64,000 nucleotides of DNA from Orbaceae bacterium ESL0721 (GTDB lineage Bacteria; Pseudomonadota; Gammaproteobacteria; Enterobacterales; Orbaceae), in NCBI GenBank assembly GCA_029433365.1, contig JAQTHZ010000001.1, positions 930,001-994,000 of the forward strand. The letters run 5' to 3'. Shown piece after piece: positions 1 through 8,799 of this stretch (the first letter of the stretch is position 1; each line of letters starts with the position of its first letter). The notes beneath the pieces were generated by a model that was given only the letters and a program-made list of their open reading frames with translations, had not been told where the DNA came from and made no database searches. The position numbers and the translations under genes are program-made.

Positions 1-1
1 C

Positions 2-520
2 AATGATATTCTGATTCACCTGCCGATGGCGCCAATAAGCAGGCAGCCGTTAGAGGTAAATACACTATTCCCTTGGATGAGTGAAGATCAGATCGATAAG
101 ATTATTAGCGAAGCGGTAGAACGGGTGCCTTATGCGGTTGGGGTCAATAACCATATGGGTAGTTTGATGACGGCGGATCTCACCGCGATGAGCTATGTGA
201 TGAAAGCGTTATCCCGTTATGACCTCTTCTTTCTCGATAGTAAAACTGTTGGTGGTACAAAGGCAAAACAGGCAGCAGAGATGTACCATATTCCCCTTGT
301 CACGCGCGATGTTTTTTTAGATAACTTACAGATTGAGAGTGAGATTAATCATCAGTTTGATCTGGCAATTAATCTAGCCCGTAAAAAGGGATATGCTATC
401 GCGATTGGTCATCCCCACTCTGCGACGATTCAGACCTTAAAAAAGAGGTTGGCTAACTTACCTGATGATATTGAATTGATCAAAGTGCAACAGTTAATTC
501 AGCCCAAAGTAGAGCAGTAA
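2..520 (+). CDS. yibQ: YibQ-like divergent polysaccharide deacetylase, C-terminal part
   Basis: The frame is open from the window edge, so only the C-terminal 172 residues are present; full-length relatives are roughly 300 residues. Visible family motifs, in order, are HLPM near the start, NNHMGS, FFLDSKT and GHPH. These are typical of the divergent polysaccharide deacetylase family (YibQ, Pfam PF04748), periplasmic proteins of uncertain substrate related to NodB-type deacetylases. In enterobacteria yibQ sits next to the cell-division murein hydrolase activator gene envC, which would lie upstream of this window. The family assignment is firm; the enzymatic role is only known by analogy. Confidence 0.85.
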   Translation, partial: NDILIHLPMAPISRQPLEVNTLFPWMSEDQIDKIISEAVERVPYAVGVNNHMGSLMTADLTAMSYVMKALSRYDLFFLDSKTVGGTKAKQAAEMYHIPLVTRDVFLDNLQIESEINHQFDLAINLARKKGYAIAIGHPHSATIQTLKKRLANLPDDIELIKVQQLIQPKVEQ

Positions 521-643
521 CAATACAACAATACCAAAAAGTGGTTAATCGCAGCCGATAGTAACATGGCAGAGCGCGATTGAAGAGAAAAACAGCAGTG
601 GCAACTGCTGCAATTGACAACTCTACTACGCGACGTAAATTTA

Positions 644-1486
644 CTACTCTTGCGGCATCACCCAATAACCGTTTTGGTTATGCGTCTCCATATAGGCTTT
701 AAATTTATCCGACTGGTAGAGCCGTTTAATATCCTCTGCCCACTGGCTATTCTCATTCCCCTGATTGACCACGACCATAATCTCTAAATCAGGAATAATG
801 GTCTCGGTTAGTAGCGCTTTGTTGGCGTCAATATTGGCGGAGTAGACGATACTACCCGGAATCACCGCAAAATCAAGCTCATCCATCACGCGCGGAATAT
901 TGGCTGAATCCATCTCAATAATCTCTATATTTGCGCTATTTTCGGCAATATCATGTCTATTTGCCAAAATAGGATCGACACCACTTTTTAACTTAATCCA
1001 GCCAGCTTTCTCTAACAAATTATATGACCTTGCTGCATTAGACTCATCTTGCGGGATGCCCACTTTAGCACCCGAAAAGACTTTATTAAGTGAGGTATGT
1101 TTATCTGAAAAGAGCGCCGCCGGCACTGAAGGGACATGCACAACCGACTTAAGATTGGCATTACTCTGTTGATTGAATACATTCATATAGGCAGTGTGCT
1201 GGGCAACGGTGAGATCAATGCTGCCATCACTTAGCGCAATATCGGACTCAAGTAGATGCGGGAAGTCGACCAGTTTAACTCGATAACCCTCAGCCTCCAG
1301 CTCCGGTTTTATCGCATCATTAAAAAGGTCATTATAAGGACCCGGTGAAGCCCCCATAATGATCGATTTTTTGGTCTGATTATTGGCATTGATTGAGTTA
1401 TCACAACCCAAAGATGCACCTATTAAGAGGAAGACGACAATTATAAAAATCAGCTCTCGAAATGTGACTGATGACGCATTTTTCAT
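644..1486 (-). CDS. metQ: Methionine ABC transporter substrate-binding lipoprotein (MetQ/NlpA family)
   Basis: A 280-residue NlpA-family lipoprotein that would deliver D/L-methionine to the MetNI transporter. I place the start at 1486 because AAGGA lies just upstream and because it gives a clean lipoprotein signal: a charged N-region, a hydrophobic core and a lipobox ending at Cys28 (LIGASLGC). The open frame runs further upstream, but those extra residues look nothing like a signal peptide. Family features include GASPGPYNDLF, the VAQHTAYM segment and GIPQDESNAARS. It is transcribed away from the amidohydrolase-metN-metI operon, instead of following metI as in E. coli. Short relatives may bind methionine derivatives or other amino acids. 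Confidence 0.85.
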   Translation of the reverse strand: MKNASSVTFRELIFIIVVFLLIGASLGCDNSINANNQTKKSIIMGASPGPYNDLFNDAIKPELEAEGYRVKLVDFPHLLESDIALSDGSIDLTVAQHTAYMNVFNQQSNANLKSVVHVPSVPAALFSDKHTSLNKVFSGAKVGIPQDESNAARSYNLLEKAGWIKLKSGVDPILANRHDIAENSANIEIIEMDSANIPRVMDELDFAVIPGSIVYSANIDANKALLTETIIPDLEIMVVVNQGNENSQWAEDIKRLYQSDKFKAYMETHNQNGYWVMPQE

Positions 1487-1567
1487 ATCTATTTTCCTTT
1501 CTAGCCGTTGTTTTAATAGAGACCAAATAACTCTATCATAAAATGGAAAATTGAGATATTCCAACAA

Positions 1568-1792
1568 CTTCTATCTTATAACCAAAAGTAATAAGTTATA
1601 AATAACGATTATTAGAGCGATAAATTTAGTTATGTTACTGTTCATTAACTCAACGGCAAAGTGAACAGATTAATTAATTTATGACCTGATTAATAGGTAC
1701 TAGTTAACAGGTAATAGTTACTAAGTAATAGTTACTATGTAATAGATAAAAGTTAATCGCCTAATCACAACACAAATTTAAGGAATATAAAG
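1568..1792. promoter_or_regulatory. Divergent promoter region metQ / amidohydrolase-metNI with a short tandem repeat
   Basis: This 225-bp AT-rich interval separates the two divergent transcription units of the methionine transporter, so both promoters must lie here. Between about 1695 and 1752 there are three to four degenerate copies of a 14-15-bp unit, GTAATAGTTACTA, directly upstream of the AAGGA site of the amidohydrolase gene. I saw no MetJ boxes (AGACGTCT-like) and no SAM riboswitch. The repeat may be an operator or simply one of the 15-bp-period arrays seen elsewhere in the window. Confidence 0.4.
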
Positions 1793-2974
1793 ATGTCAAT
1801 TGACGATACTATCCAGACGCTCTTTTTAGAGTTGCACCAAAATCCTGAGCTCTCAAACCAAGAGTTTGAAACCACTAAACGTATTCGAAGCTATCTTGAA
1901 AAAGCGGGAATTCGCATCTTAGAACTCGGCGCTAAAACCGGTGTAATTGCCGAAGTTGGGCAGGGATCGCCTGTTTTAGCCATACGGGCAGATATTGATG
2001 CATTGCCGATTGATGAGCAGGCGGAGTGTGACTATCGTTCTAAAAATAACCAAGCCATGCACGCTTGCGGTCACGATGTGCACACCTCAATCTTAATGGG
2101 GGCAGCCTATCTGCTTAAAGCGCAAGAGCAGGATTTACAAGGTACGGTGCGGTTTCTGTTTCAGCCAGCAGAAGAGAACTTTAACGGCGCTTTAGAGCTG
2201 ATTGATGTTGGTGCCTTAAACGGTGTCGATGCCATATTTGGACTACACAATAACCCCGCCTTAACCATTAATCAGATGACCTCTTGTGCTGGTCCTTTCT
2301 CTGCCAATGTTGATCGGATTGAGATAACTGTCACTGGTGTTGGGGCACATGCAGCACGCCCTGAAGCCGGCGTTGATCCGATTGTGATTGGTGCGCAAAT
2401 TGTCACCGCCATACAGACAATTGTCAGCCGCTCAATCAGTGGACTCGATGCTGCGGTGGTCTCCATCACCAAATTTTTAGCGGGCAATACTTGGAATGTG
2501 ATCCCAGAAACGGTCGAAATGGAGGGGACTGTCCGCACTTTAACCCCTCAGGTGCGCGAACAAGTGAAAACAACCTTAAAAACTATTGTTGAAAATATCG
2601 CAGCAGGAATGGGTGGCAAAGGCGAGTTGCGCTGGTTTGATGGTCCACCATCAGTCATCAATGTTGCTTCATGGGTTGAGCTGGCTAAAAAAGTGGCTCA
2701 GCAGGTCGGCTATGAGGTGATCGATGTTGAACCATCACTCGGTGGAGAGGATTTTGCCCACTACCTTCACCATGTCCCCGGTGCATTTTTGAATCTCGGT
2801 TCACAGAGTGATTATGCCCTGCATCACCCTAAATTTAAAATTGATCGCGATATGATCATGCCAGCTGCTAACTACTGGTTTGAACTGGCAAAAGCGGCGT
2901 TGACCACCCTGCACAGTAGTCTAAACAGTAATCCAAAAAACAGTCCAGAAAATAGCTCAGAAAAAAACCATTAA
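1793..2974 (+). CDS. M20-family amidohydrolase (N-acyl amino acid hydrolase / hippuricase type)
   Basis: A 393-residue metal-dependent amidohydrolase of the M20/peptidase D superfamily. RADIDALPI (about 65-73) and HACGHDVHTS (from residue 90) carry the metal ligands, GLHNNP follows the lid, and EDFAHYL near the C terminus supplies the last ligand. Such enzymes cleave N-acyl groups from amino acids, here plausibly N-acyl methionine or a related thio-amino acid, because metN begins only 35 bp downstream and metQ is divergent. Taken together the cluster reads as import plus deacylation of a conjugated substrate (inference). AAGGA precedes the ATG. The last 25 residues are Ser/Asn-rich with a 5-residue period and are probably disordered. 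Confidence 0.85.
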   Translation: MSIDDTIQTLFLELHQNPELSNQEFETTKRIRSYLEKAGIRILELGAKTGVIAEVGQGSPVLAIRADIDALPIDEQAECDYRSKNNQAMHACGHDVHTSILMGAAYLLKAQEQDLQGTVRFLFQPAEENFNGALELIDVGALNGVDAIFGLHNNPALTINQMTSCAGPFSANVDRIEITVTGVGAHAARPEAGVDPIVIGAQIVTAIQTIVSRSISGLDAAVVSITKFLAGNTWNVIPETVEMEGTVRTLTPQVREQVKTTLKTIVENIAAGMGGKGELRWFDGPPSVINVASWVELAKKVAQQVGYEVIDVEPSLGGEDFAHYLHHVPGAFLNLGSQSDYALHHPKFKIDRDMIMPAANYWFELAKAALTTLHSSLNSNPKNSPENSSEKNH

Positions 2975-3009
2975 CTATTTAAAATCAGCGCGTAATAAGA
3001 GTTGACAGT

Positions 3010-4065
3010 ATGATCAAATTTGAACATGTTTCAAAACAGTATGAACGTAACGGCGTAATAACAAAGGCACTCCACGATATTAATCTCACCATTGAACGCG
3101 GTGATATTTATGGCATTATCGGCTATAGCGGTGCTGGCAAAAGTACCTTAGTTCGGATGATCAATTTTTTAGAGCGACCAACAGAAGGCGAGGTGATAAT
3201 CCAAAATCAACCACTAAGTAGTTTATCAACCCACCAGTTACGATCGGTAAGACGCAAAATTGGGATGATCTTTCAACATTTTAATCTTTTAGAGTCAAAA
3301 ACGGTCTTTGACAATGTGGCAACCCCGCTGATATTGGTAAAAGAGAGTAAAGCTGCGATTAAAAAAAGGGTCTATGAGCTGCTCGATTTTGTCGGATTGC
3401 GTGATAAAGCCGAAAATTACCCGAAAGAGTTATCAGGGGGGCAAAAGCAGCGTATCGGTATCGCGCGGGCGCTCGCCAATAGCCCCGATATTCTACTGTG
3501 TGATGAGGCAACCTCAGCCCTTGATCCCCAAACTACCCAATCAATTTTGGCACTGTTAAAAAAGATCAACCAGCAGTATCAGATAACGATTGTCTTAATC
3601 ACCCACGAGATGCAGGTAATTTCGCAGATCTGCGATAAAGTGGCAGTGATGGAGCGTGGGCGAATCATTGAAAACGGCAGCGTTCTTGAACTGTTTGGTC
3701 ACCCTAAACAGCGCACTACACAGAACTTTGTCAGCTCTGTAATCAGTGATGCAATCCCTACAGGTGTCGTTGAAAATCTACAAGCGATAGAGAGCCAGCA
3801 TACAGATAGCGCCCTCTTTAAATTGGAGTTTTTAGGTCGTTCAGCAACAAAGCCAGTCATTAATGAACTTATTTTACAAGGCAAAGTGGTGGTTAATATC
3901 CTATTTGCCCATATGTCAGAAGTTCAAAAAACAGTGTTAGGGAGTATGTTTGTGCAGTTGCAGGGTGGTCAAGATGATATTAATCAAGCGGTTGACTACC
4001 TTCGTGACCATGAAGTACAGGTGACCAAAATTGAGGAAAAGGGTATAAACGGGGAGAGATCATAA
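3010..4065 (+). CDS. metN: Methionine ABC transporter ATP-binding protein MetN
   Basis: A 351-residue ATPase that powers methionine import with MetI and MetQ. Visible are Walker A GYSGAGKST (38-46), the ABC signature LSGGQKQR (141-148) and Walker B ILLCDEATSALD (161-172). The region from about 265 onward matches a NIL domain, the C-terminal regulatory domain that binds methionine and mediates trans-inhibition in E. coli MetN; its length fits the family. The gene lies 35 bp after the amidohydrolase and one base before metI, so the three are almost certainly co-transcribed and partly translationally coupled. Confidence 0.95.
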   Translation: MIKFEHVSKQYERNGVITKALHDINLTIERGDIYGIIGYSGAGKSTLVRMINFLERPTEGEVIIQNQPLSSLSTHQLRSVRRKIGMIFQHFNLLESKTVFDNVATPLILVKESKAAIKKRVYELLDFVGLRDKAENYPKELSGGQKQRIGIARALANSPDILLCDEATSALDPQTTQSILALLKKINQQYQITIVLITHEMQVISQICDKVAVMERGRIIENGSVLELFGHPKQRTTQNFVSSVISDAIPTGVVENLQAIESQHTDSALFKLEFLGRSATKPVINELILQGKVVVNILFAHMSEVQKTVLGSMFVQLQGGQDDINQAVDYLRDHEVQVTKIEEKGINGERS

Positions 4066-4066
4066 A

Positions 4067-4801
4067 ATGGAACAGTTCAACCAAACTATCACAACAGCTT
4101 TCATATCAGCTTTCATATCAATTATCGACTATCTAGGATCCCTTTTTTCGACGCGACTTACCGCGATGGATTTTATTGAGGCCGCCTACCAAACACTGTT
4201 AATGGTCTCGATTACGCTACTCATTGGCGCAGTGATTGGTATCTTTCTCGGTATCTGTTTAGTTGTGACCCGCCCAAATGGGCTGCTGGTCAATCGACCA
4301 CTATTTAGATTTCTAAACACCACCATTAACCTGATCCGATCTCTGCCATTTATTATTCTACTGATCGCCATCATCCCTTTTACCAAACTGATTGTTGGCA
4401 CCGCATTTGGCACAGTCGGCGCTATTGTCCCTTTAACTATCTATATCGCCCCCTATATCGCCCGTTTGGTAGAAAATTCACTCTTAGAGGTCGATCAAGG
4501 GATTATTGAAGCTGCAGAGTCGATGGGGGCAACGCCAATACAGATCATCTGGCACTTTATGCTACCTGAAGCCTTTAGCTCCCTCATCCTAACCCTAACC
4601 ACCGCCACAATAGGACTGATCAACGCTACCGCAATGGCAGGCGCAGTTGGTGCTGGTGGAATTGGTGATTTAGCCCTCTCCTATGGCTATAGACGCTTTG
4701 ATACCACAGCTATCATCGTCACAGTAATTATCCTAATTATCACCGTCCAATCTATTCAAACAGTCGGCAACTATTTAGCACGTAAAGCACGGCATGAGTA
4801 G
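4067..4801 (+). CDS. metI: Methionine ABC transporter permease MetI
   Basis: A 244-residue inner-membrane permease with about five hydrophobic segments and the cytoplasmic coupling (EAA) loop EAAESMGATPIQIIWHFMLP, the contact site for MetN. It starts one base after the metN stop. The extreme N terminus holds a 12-bp tandem duplication (AGCTTTCATATC) giving AFISAFIS, absent from typical MetI and perhaps a recent slippage event. The rest of the sequence is standard for the family. The operon ends here; the next 295 bp are non-coding. Confidence 0.95.
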   Translation: MEQFNQTITTAFISAFISIIDYLGSLFSTRLTAMDFIEAAYQTLLMVSITLLIGAVIGIFLGICLVVTRPNGLLVNRPLFRFLNTTINLIRSLPFIILLIAIIPFTKLIVGTAFGTVGAIVPLTIYIAPYIARLVENSLLEVDQGIIEAAESMGATPIQIIWHFMLPEAFSSLILTLTTATIGLINATAMAGAVGAGGIGDLALSYGYRRFDTTAIIVTVIILIITVQSIQTVGNYLARKARHE

Positions 4802-4855
4802 CTGATGAGAGTAATCACTATTTTTTAAAAATTGTTCTGTAATTTTGATTAAAAC

Positions 4856-4869
4856 AACCCTAAAACATT
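4856..4869 (+). repeat. 14-mer dispersed motif, copy 1
   Basis: An exact copy of AACCCTAAAACATT about 55 bp after the metI stop, in the 295-bp gap before the toxin island. A degenerate echo (ATCCTAAAACCTT) follows at about 4882. The rest of the gap is AT-rich and presumably carries the promoter of the effector gene; nothing else stands out. Confidence 0.6.
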
Positions 4870-5096
4870 TTTGCAGATTTTGATCCTAAAACCTTCTCCA
4901 TAATGGCGGAAAGTTGTTTATCTCAGCTTTATCAACCAGATAAATAAAAACAGTATTAGTGACTCAGATCATAAAATTATCTACTCTCACTTGCAGTTAA
5001 GCCATGCCATGTTAAAATCGCGCTGATTTTTTTCAAGAAACTTTTATAACAAGAAAACAGTTTCTAACAATAAAACCAAGAATGGAACAGGGATAG

Positions 5097-7562
5097 ATGT
5101 ATCATTATCAGTTAGTGTCAGCCGATGCGTGGCAGGATGAGAGCGCGCGTTTAGCCGGTTTGGACTATTTTAGTCGCCCAAAACGGATTAAACATTTTTA
5201 TGATTCAGACTACCGAGATGTTGTTAAGAAGTTAGTTGCTGATCCAGAGTCGTGTAAAGATTTTTACCCAGTATTACAACAAGTTGGACTCCCTTACCAA
5301 ACTTACTACCACAAAATCCCCGATAAAGTTGCACAAGTTTTAGCTACCGCGCTATTTACTGAAAGCGCAATTCTGCTAGAGCTGCCACTACCAAGTTGGA
5401 TTTACAATAATTCAACATTTAACAGCGCTTACGTTAAGAAAAAGTTTAAAAAAATACCTTACTATCAACCTGATGATAGCTGGATTACGGTTGATTTGGT
5501 CAACCATAGACCGGAACTTATCGCTATTCGAGATGGTGCAAACATCCATAAGCAGCTTTTTACAATAGAGACTAGCGGAGAGGAGATATTTTTACGCCAT
5601 TGTGACCCATTTTCAGCAAGTAAAGTGCTGCCAAAGGTGCACCTATTAATTGGTGGTAATCAAGGGGATACCGATTTAACGCTACGGGGCGAAAAGCAGT
5701 TAAATGTTAAAAAGCTGGCGCAGGCGTGGCTTGATGAACTCAGTAACCTACTGCGCTCCGGCAACTCGCCATTTACAACCCTACAAGATGAAAGACTTGC
5801 CAGCATTATCAACTATGGATTTTCACCGCAGCACTTCTCCCCAAAATATAACTATAATAATGAGGCGCCATTTCGCCCCGATGAGCAGATAGGTGAACTC
5901 TTTTATCAGATGCTACTACTCTTAAATGAGACCAAATTTATCACAGCAGTTGGGCGCATTGGTGATTTGGGGCATGATGAGAGTGAAGGGGCGATAATCC
6001 GTGACCCTACATTACTAAGGCAAACCCTAAAATCCATCCATAATATCTGCCATAGTGAAGGGTTTGATAAAAGTGATTACAGTTATAAGAGTGATAAACT
6101 TGCTAAAATTGCTAATGAGTACCTAAGTAGTCCACTCATCCTTGATGGCAGTGGAGGCGATAACGACTACGAGTCCAAACTCAAAGCGCAAATTAGTCTT
6201 GATGTAAAAACCGATGAGCTAAATGATATCGAAAACCTCTACTTCACCGCCATTAAACTGCTAAAACATCTCCGCACAGCAGGTCTCATTCGAAATATTG
6301 AAACTCGCCGTGCCTATAAACTCAAAGCCAAAAAATTAACTTATCAACATGTTGAGTTAAAGCCAGCTGAGGGGTTCTATCTCAAATTTCATAAAGACCA
6401 TAAATATGCCATCACATCGATTAGCGAAGGGCATCGGTTTATTGGTCGATTTAATCCGCAGGGTCTCGCAGATATCAAAGTACCCCAAAAGTGGTCACAT
6501 ATTGATGATTGGCAGCTTGAGACAAGTGCGGTTGACATCTCATTTATTGAACAGTTTTTTAGCCATATCGAGCCACAAAACCTTATCAATGCAGCCGAAG
6601 GGGCAGAAATAGGGCACGCTTTACTTGGTACATCTGGCGGACTGATTGGTGGTATTACCGGTTACCTTTACGGCGATACCATCAAATCGACCTACACTAA
6701 ATATGAAAATCAAATCATTGGCGGAGCACAGGTAGCGGGTGGTCTGTTAACCTTAGCCGTTGCAGGTTCGATTGAAGGGGCATCACTTGGCACAGGGACA
6801 GCTGTTGCGGTTGCTTTAGGGTTTGTTGGTAGTGACAATATTGCTGCTGGCATGAGCCGCATCTTAACCGACCAAGAGGTGACAACTCTTGGGGAGGATG
6901 TTATAGCTTGGTCGGGACTCGTCCCAAAAGGGTATGAAGGGATTACCTACGGACTTGTTGACTTAGCCCTTGGCAGTAAAACGATGCTCCTAAATAAAGT
7001 CCCATCTGCTGCCCACAATATCGTCTCAATCAAATATGCGACCCCAGCAGGACAGCAGCCATTATTAATACGAGACATCAAAGTCCATATTGAAAAACTC
7101 TCTAAAAATAGGCTAAGGTATCGGCATGTTATAGAACTAAAAGAGCCAACTTTTAACCCCCGCGGCTCAGTAGGTGCAGTTAACGAAAGTGGTGTTGCAA
7201 AACCTAATGAAGTTTCAAAACCCACCGGCGGAGCAGCAAGAGCTGAACAATATTCAAGTAATTGGACTACAGCAAACTTAGAAAAAGCAATTGAGAATTT
7301 TGCAGGTAAAAACCCCGTTATAACAACAACAGAAAAAGGTAAAAGAATTTATACAAATCCAACTACGGGAATACAAGTTGTAGAAGATATAAATGGAAAA
7401 TATTTCAGAATATATAATCCAAATTTATCTGGAAAAAGATCTTATTTGGATTTAAATGGTGAAATACCCAATAATAAAGTATTAGGAAATGGTAAAAATG
7501 TAGGAAGAAATCAAGGTGAATATAACCAAGTTACACATTTTAATATAGAAAGGAAAAAATAA
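5097..7562 (+). CDS. Polymorphic toxin effector: unrecognised carrier with C-terminal toxin tip A
   Basis: An 821-residue protein without a signal peptide, RHS/YD repeats or a PAAR domain. I do not recognise residues 1-410. Residues 411-693 recur in two truncated copies downstream and include a glycine-rich, membrane-inserting-looking stretch (about 507-585) followed by GSDNIAAGMSRILT, reminiscent of the pre-toxin segments of contact-dependent and type VI effectors. Sequence conservation with the copies stops at residue ~693; residues 694-821 are a unique, lysine-rich, AT-richer toxin tip ending in GRNQGEYNQVTHFNI, probably a small cytosol-acting nuclease (inference). CAGGGATAG precedes the ATG. 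The cognate immunity gene starts two bases after the stop. A type VI cargo effector is the likeliest role, but no secretion genes are in the window. Confidence 0.75.
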   Translation: MYHYQLVSADAWQDESARLAGLDYFSRPKRIKHFYDSDYRDVVKKLVADPESCKDFYPVLQQVGLPYQTYYHKIPDKVAQVLATALFTESAILLELPLPSWIYNNSTFNSAYVKKKFKKIPYYQPDDSWITVDLVNHRPELIAIRDGANIHKQLFTIETSGEEIFLRHCDPFSASKVLPKVHLLIGGNQGDTDLTLRGEKQLNVKKLAQAWLDELSNLLRSGNSPFTTLQDERLASIINYGFSPQHFSPKYNYNNEAPFRPDEQIGELFYQMLLLLNETKFITAVGRIGDLGHDESEGAIIRDPTLLRQTLKSIHNICHSEGFDKSDYSYKSDKLAKIANEYLSSPLILDGSGGDNDYESKLKAQISLDVKTDELNDIENLYFTAIKLLKHLRTAGLIRNIETRRAYKLKAKKLTYQHVELKPAEGFYLKFHKDHKYAITSISEGHRFIGRFNPQGLADIKVPQKWSHIDDWQLETSAVDISFIEQFFSHIEPQNLINAAEGAEIGHALLGTSGGLIGGITGYLYGDTIKSTYTKYENQIIGGAQVAGGLLTLAVAGSIEGASLGTGTAVAVALGFVGSDNIAAGMSRILTDQEVTTLGEDVIAWSGLVPKGYEGITYGLVDLALGSKTMLLNKVPSAAHNIVSIKYATPAGQQPLLIRDIKVHIEKLSKNRLRYRHVIELKEPTFNPRGSVGAVNESGVAKPNEVSKPTGGAARAEQYSSNWTTANLEKAIENFAGKNPVITTTEKGKRIYTNPTTGIQVVEDINGKYFRIYNPNLSGKRSYLDLNGEIPNNKVLGNGKNVGRNQGEYNQVTHFNIERKK
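6328..7176 (+). repeat. Effector homology arm, copy 1 (in the expressed gene)
   Basis: This 849-bp segment of the effector gene recurs without gaps at 9289-10137 and, shortened, at 13401-13814. Differences are scattered substitutions. Both ends are abrupt: the left end falls inside the carrier coding sequence and the right end falls exactly where the toxin tip begins (after GGCTCAGTAGGTG). It would serve as a recombination arm for exchanging toxin tips. Confidence 0.85.
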
Positions 7563-7563
7563 T

Positions 7564-7896
7564 ATGAAATATATATCTGTTCCCATAAATACGAGTGCAA
7601 TGAAACGTCTTGATTTTGATAATTGCATAGATGGTGATCTTATAGAATTAAAGCTTAATGAAGATAATTATAATGAATTATTAAAGTCTAATATCCTTAA
7701 TCAATTAAATAATGAGCTTGGAATAAATATTGATGATTATGAAGATGAAAAAATAATTAATATTGATCAGCTTATAATAGCAAAAAATATTATCGAAAAA
7801 TCAATAGCATCAAATAAAAAAGAAATATTAATAAAACTATTAGCTCAAGTTGACAATGCAATAAAATATAAAACAGGTCTCTTTTTTTATTTTTAA
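7564..7896 (+). CDS. Immunity protein for toxin A (copy 1)
   Basis: A 110-residue acidic protein rich in Asn, Ile and Glu, with no signal peptide or membrane segment, so it should act in the cytosol. It begins two bases after the effector stop (TAATATG), the classic arrangement of a toxin with its immunity protein. I do not recognise the family. A second copy at 12840-13172 differs by only a few residues and has no toxin beside it, showing that the pair has been duplicated and dissected. Codon use is markedly AT-rich compared with the carrier. The function is inferred from position. Confidence 0.65.
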   Translation: MKYISVPINTSAMKRLDFDNCIDGDLIELKLNEDNYNELLKSNILNQLNNELGINIDDYEDEKIINIDQLIIAKNIIEKSIASNKKEILIKLLAQVDNAIKYKTGLFFYF

Positions 7897-7954
7897 AGTT
7901 ATAAACTAAAATGATTAATAATTTAGTATAAATTATATATATTTTAATCCAGCT

Positions 7955-7995
7955 AACCCTAAAACATTAATAAGATAAAGCAATGTTTTAGGGTT
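7955..7995. repeat. Paired 14-mer, perfect inverted repeat
   Basis: AACCCTAAAACATT (7955-7968) faces its exact complement (7982-7995) across a 13-base loop, followed by a short T-rich tract. It could fold as a terminator for immunity gene A. The same 14-mer occurs singly between housekeeping genes. Confidence 0.75.
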
Positions 7996-8008
7996 ATTTT
8001 TATCTATA

Positions 8009-8476
8009 AACAATTTAACCTTTAGTGATATTAAAAACAGTGCTCACTATAAAGTTGAAAGTGACATTGTTGATGCTAATAATGTTGATAAGATAAAAAC
8101 TACTTCTGTTTTAAATGAATATGGACCTTTAAATGCTGGTTTATTGCCTTCAGATATTGCCAATACCTTTAGAAGTGGAACATATAAAGAAGTTATTACC
8201 ACTGATACAACTACCTTATATAGAGTTTATGGTGGTAATGCGAAAGAATTGGGACCTTATTGGACTACTGAAAAACCATCAGGACCTGTTCAATCTATTA
8301 TTGATAGTGCCTTAGATCCAAAATGGGGCAATACAGCAACAAAAGTTGCCAAAATTAAAGTCCCAGCAGGTGTTAAATTTTATGTAGGAGAAGCAGAAAA
8401 ACAATCAGGTTTAGTTGGTGGCGGTAATCAAGTATTCTTTTTAGATAAGGTGAATCCAGCATGGATAGTAAAATAA
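8009..8476 (+). pseudogene. Orphan toxin B tip, copy 1, fused to a hemagglutinin-like remnant
   Basis: An open frame without a credible start codon or ribosome site. The first residues (LTFSDIKNSAHYK) look like a filamentous-hemagglutinin/CdiA repeat and end at the TATAAAGTTGA junction. The rest is toxin B, identical apart from one residue to the tip at 10206-10631: LPSDIANTFRSGTYKE, then YRVYGGNAKELGPYWT, a WGNTATK segment and GGGNQVFF. This pattern recurs at the C termini of Rhs and CDI toxins and resembles an ADP-ribosyltransferase-like layout (Arg in the first strand, YWT loop, GGG-Q late); the TreTu-type family is a possibility I cannot verify. Immunity gene B overlaps its 3' end. It is probably a silent donor cassette. 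Confidence 0.65.
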
Positions 8477-8799
8477 TGTGGGAAACAATCGATCATTTTA
8501 ATTCTTATAATGAATATGAAGAATTTTATAATTTTTTATGTACACAAACGTTTAATGGCTTAATTGAACAAGTGCCTGTTACAAAATATTATGCGGGTGA
8601 AAATTTAGATGAATATTGGTTTAAAAATAGCAAAGGAAGTATATGGAGACTAGTAGTTCCTGATTTTCCTTTTAAGGGTTATTGGGGACCTGTTTGTTAA
8701 TTTTCATTTTGCAGTCTTAAATATTGAAAATTCAAATCAACATTCTACAAATAAAGAAATGTGGACTGGAACATCTTCAAGTGGTTTAAAAATTGAAGG
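8049..8799 (+). repeat. Toxin B / immunity B module, direct repeat copy 1
   Basis: About 750 bp nearly identical to 10204-10952, containing toxin B, immunity B and the start of an EndoU-like remnant. The second copy has a 2-bp deletion in that remnant. The left end coincides with the TATAAAGTTGA junction. Confidence 0.85.
8461..8700 (+). CDS. Immunity protein for toxin B (copy 1)
   Basis: A 79-residue acidic, aromatic-rich protein with no signal peptide. Its ATG lies within the last codons of toxin B, a 16-base overlap typical of coupled toxin-immunity genes. The copy at 10616-10855 differs at two positions (Met6 and Val66 here). I do not recognise the family. Because both toxin B copies lack their own start, this gene may be expressed without its toxin and could protect against neighbours delivering toxin B (inference). 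Confidence 0.65.
   Translation: MDSKIMWETIDHFNSYNEYEEFYNFLCTQTFNGLIEQVPVTKYYAGENLDEYWFKNSKGSIWRLVVPDFPFKGYWGPVC

Larger units (their letters stand above)
7564..8058 (+). repeat. Immunity A module, direct repeat copy 1
   Basis: About 495 bp, comprising immunity gene A, the paired 14-mer and a short downstream coding remnant, repeated at 12840-13334. Both copies end at the same string TATAAAGTTGA, where sequence then diverges into different modules. Confidence 0.85.

Noticed and set aside
1568-1792. MetJ boxes or a SAM riboswitch in front of the methionine genes
   Set aside because: No AGACGTCT-type boxes or riboswitch-like stems were found by eye.
8133-8315. A 60-codon frame overlapping toxin B, also present at 10288-10470
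   Set aside because: It is an out-of-frame shadow of the toxin B coding sequence; it is duplicated only because the module is.
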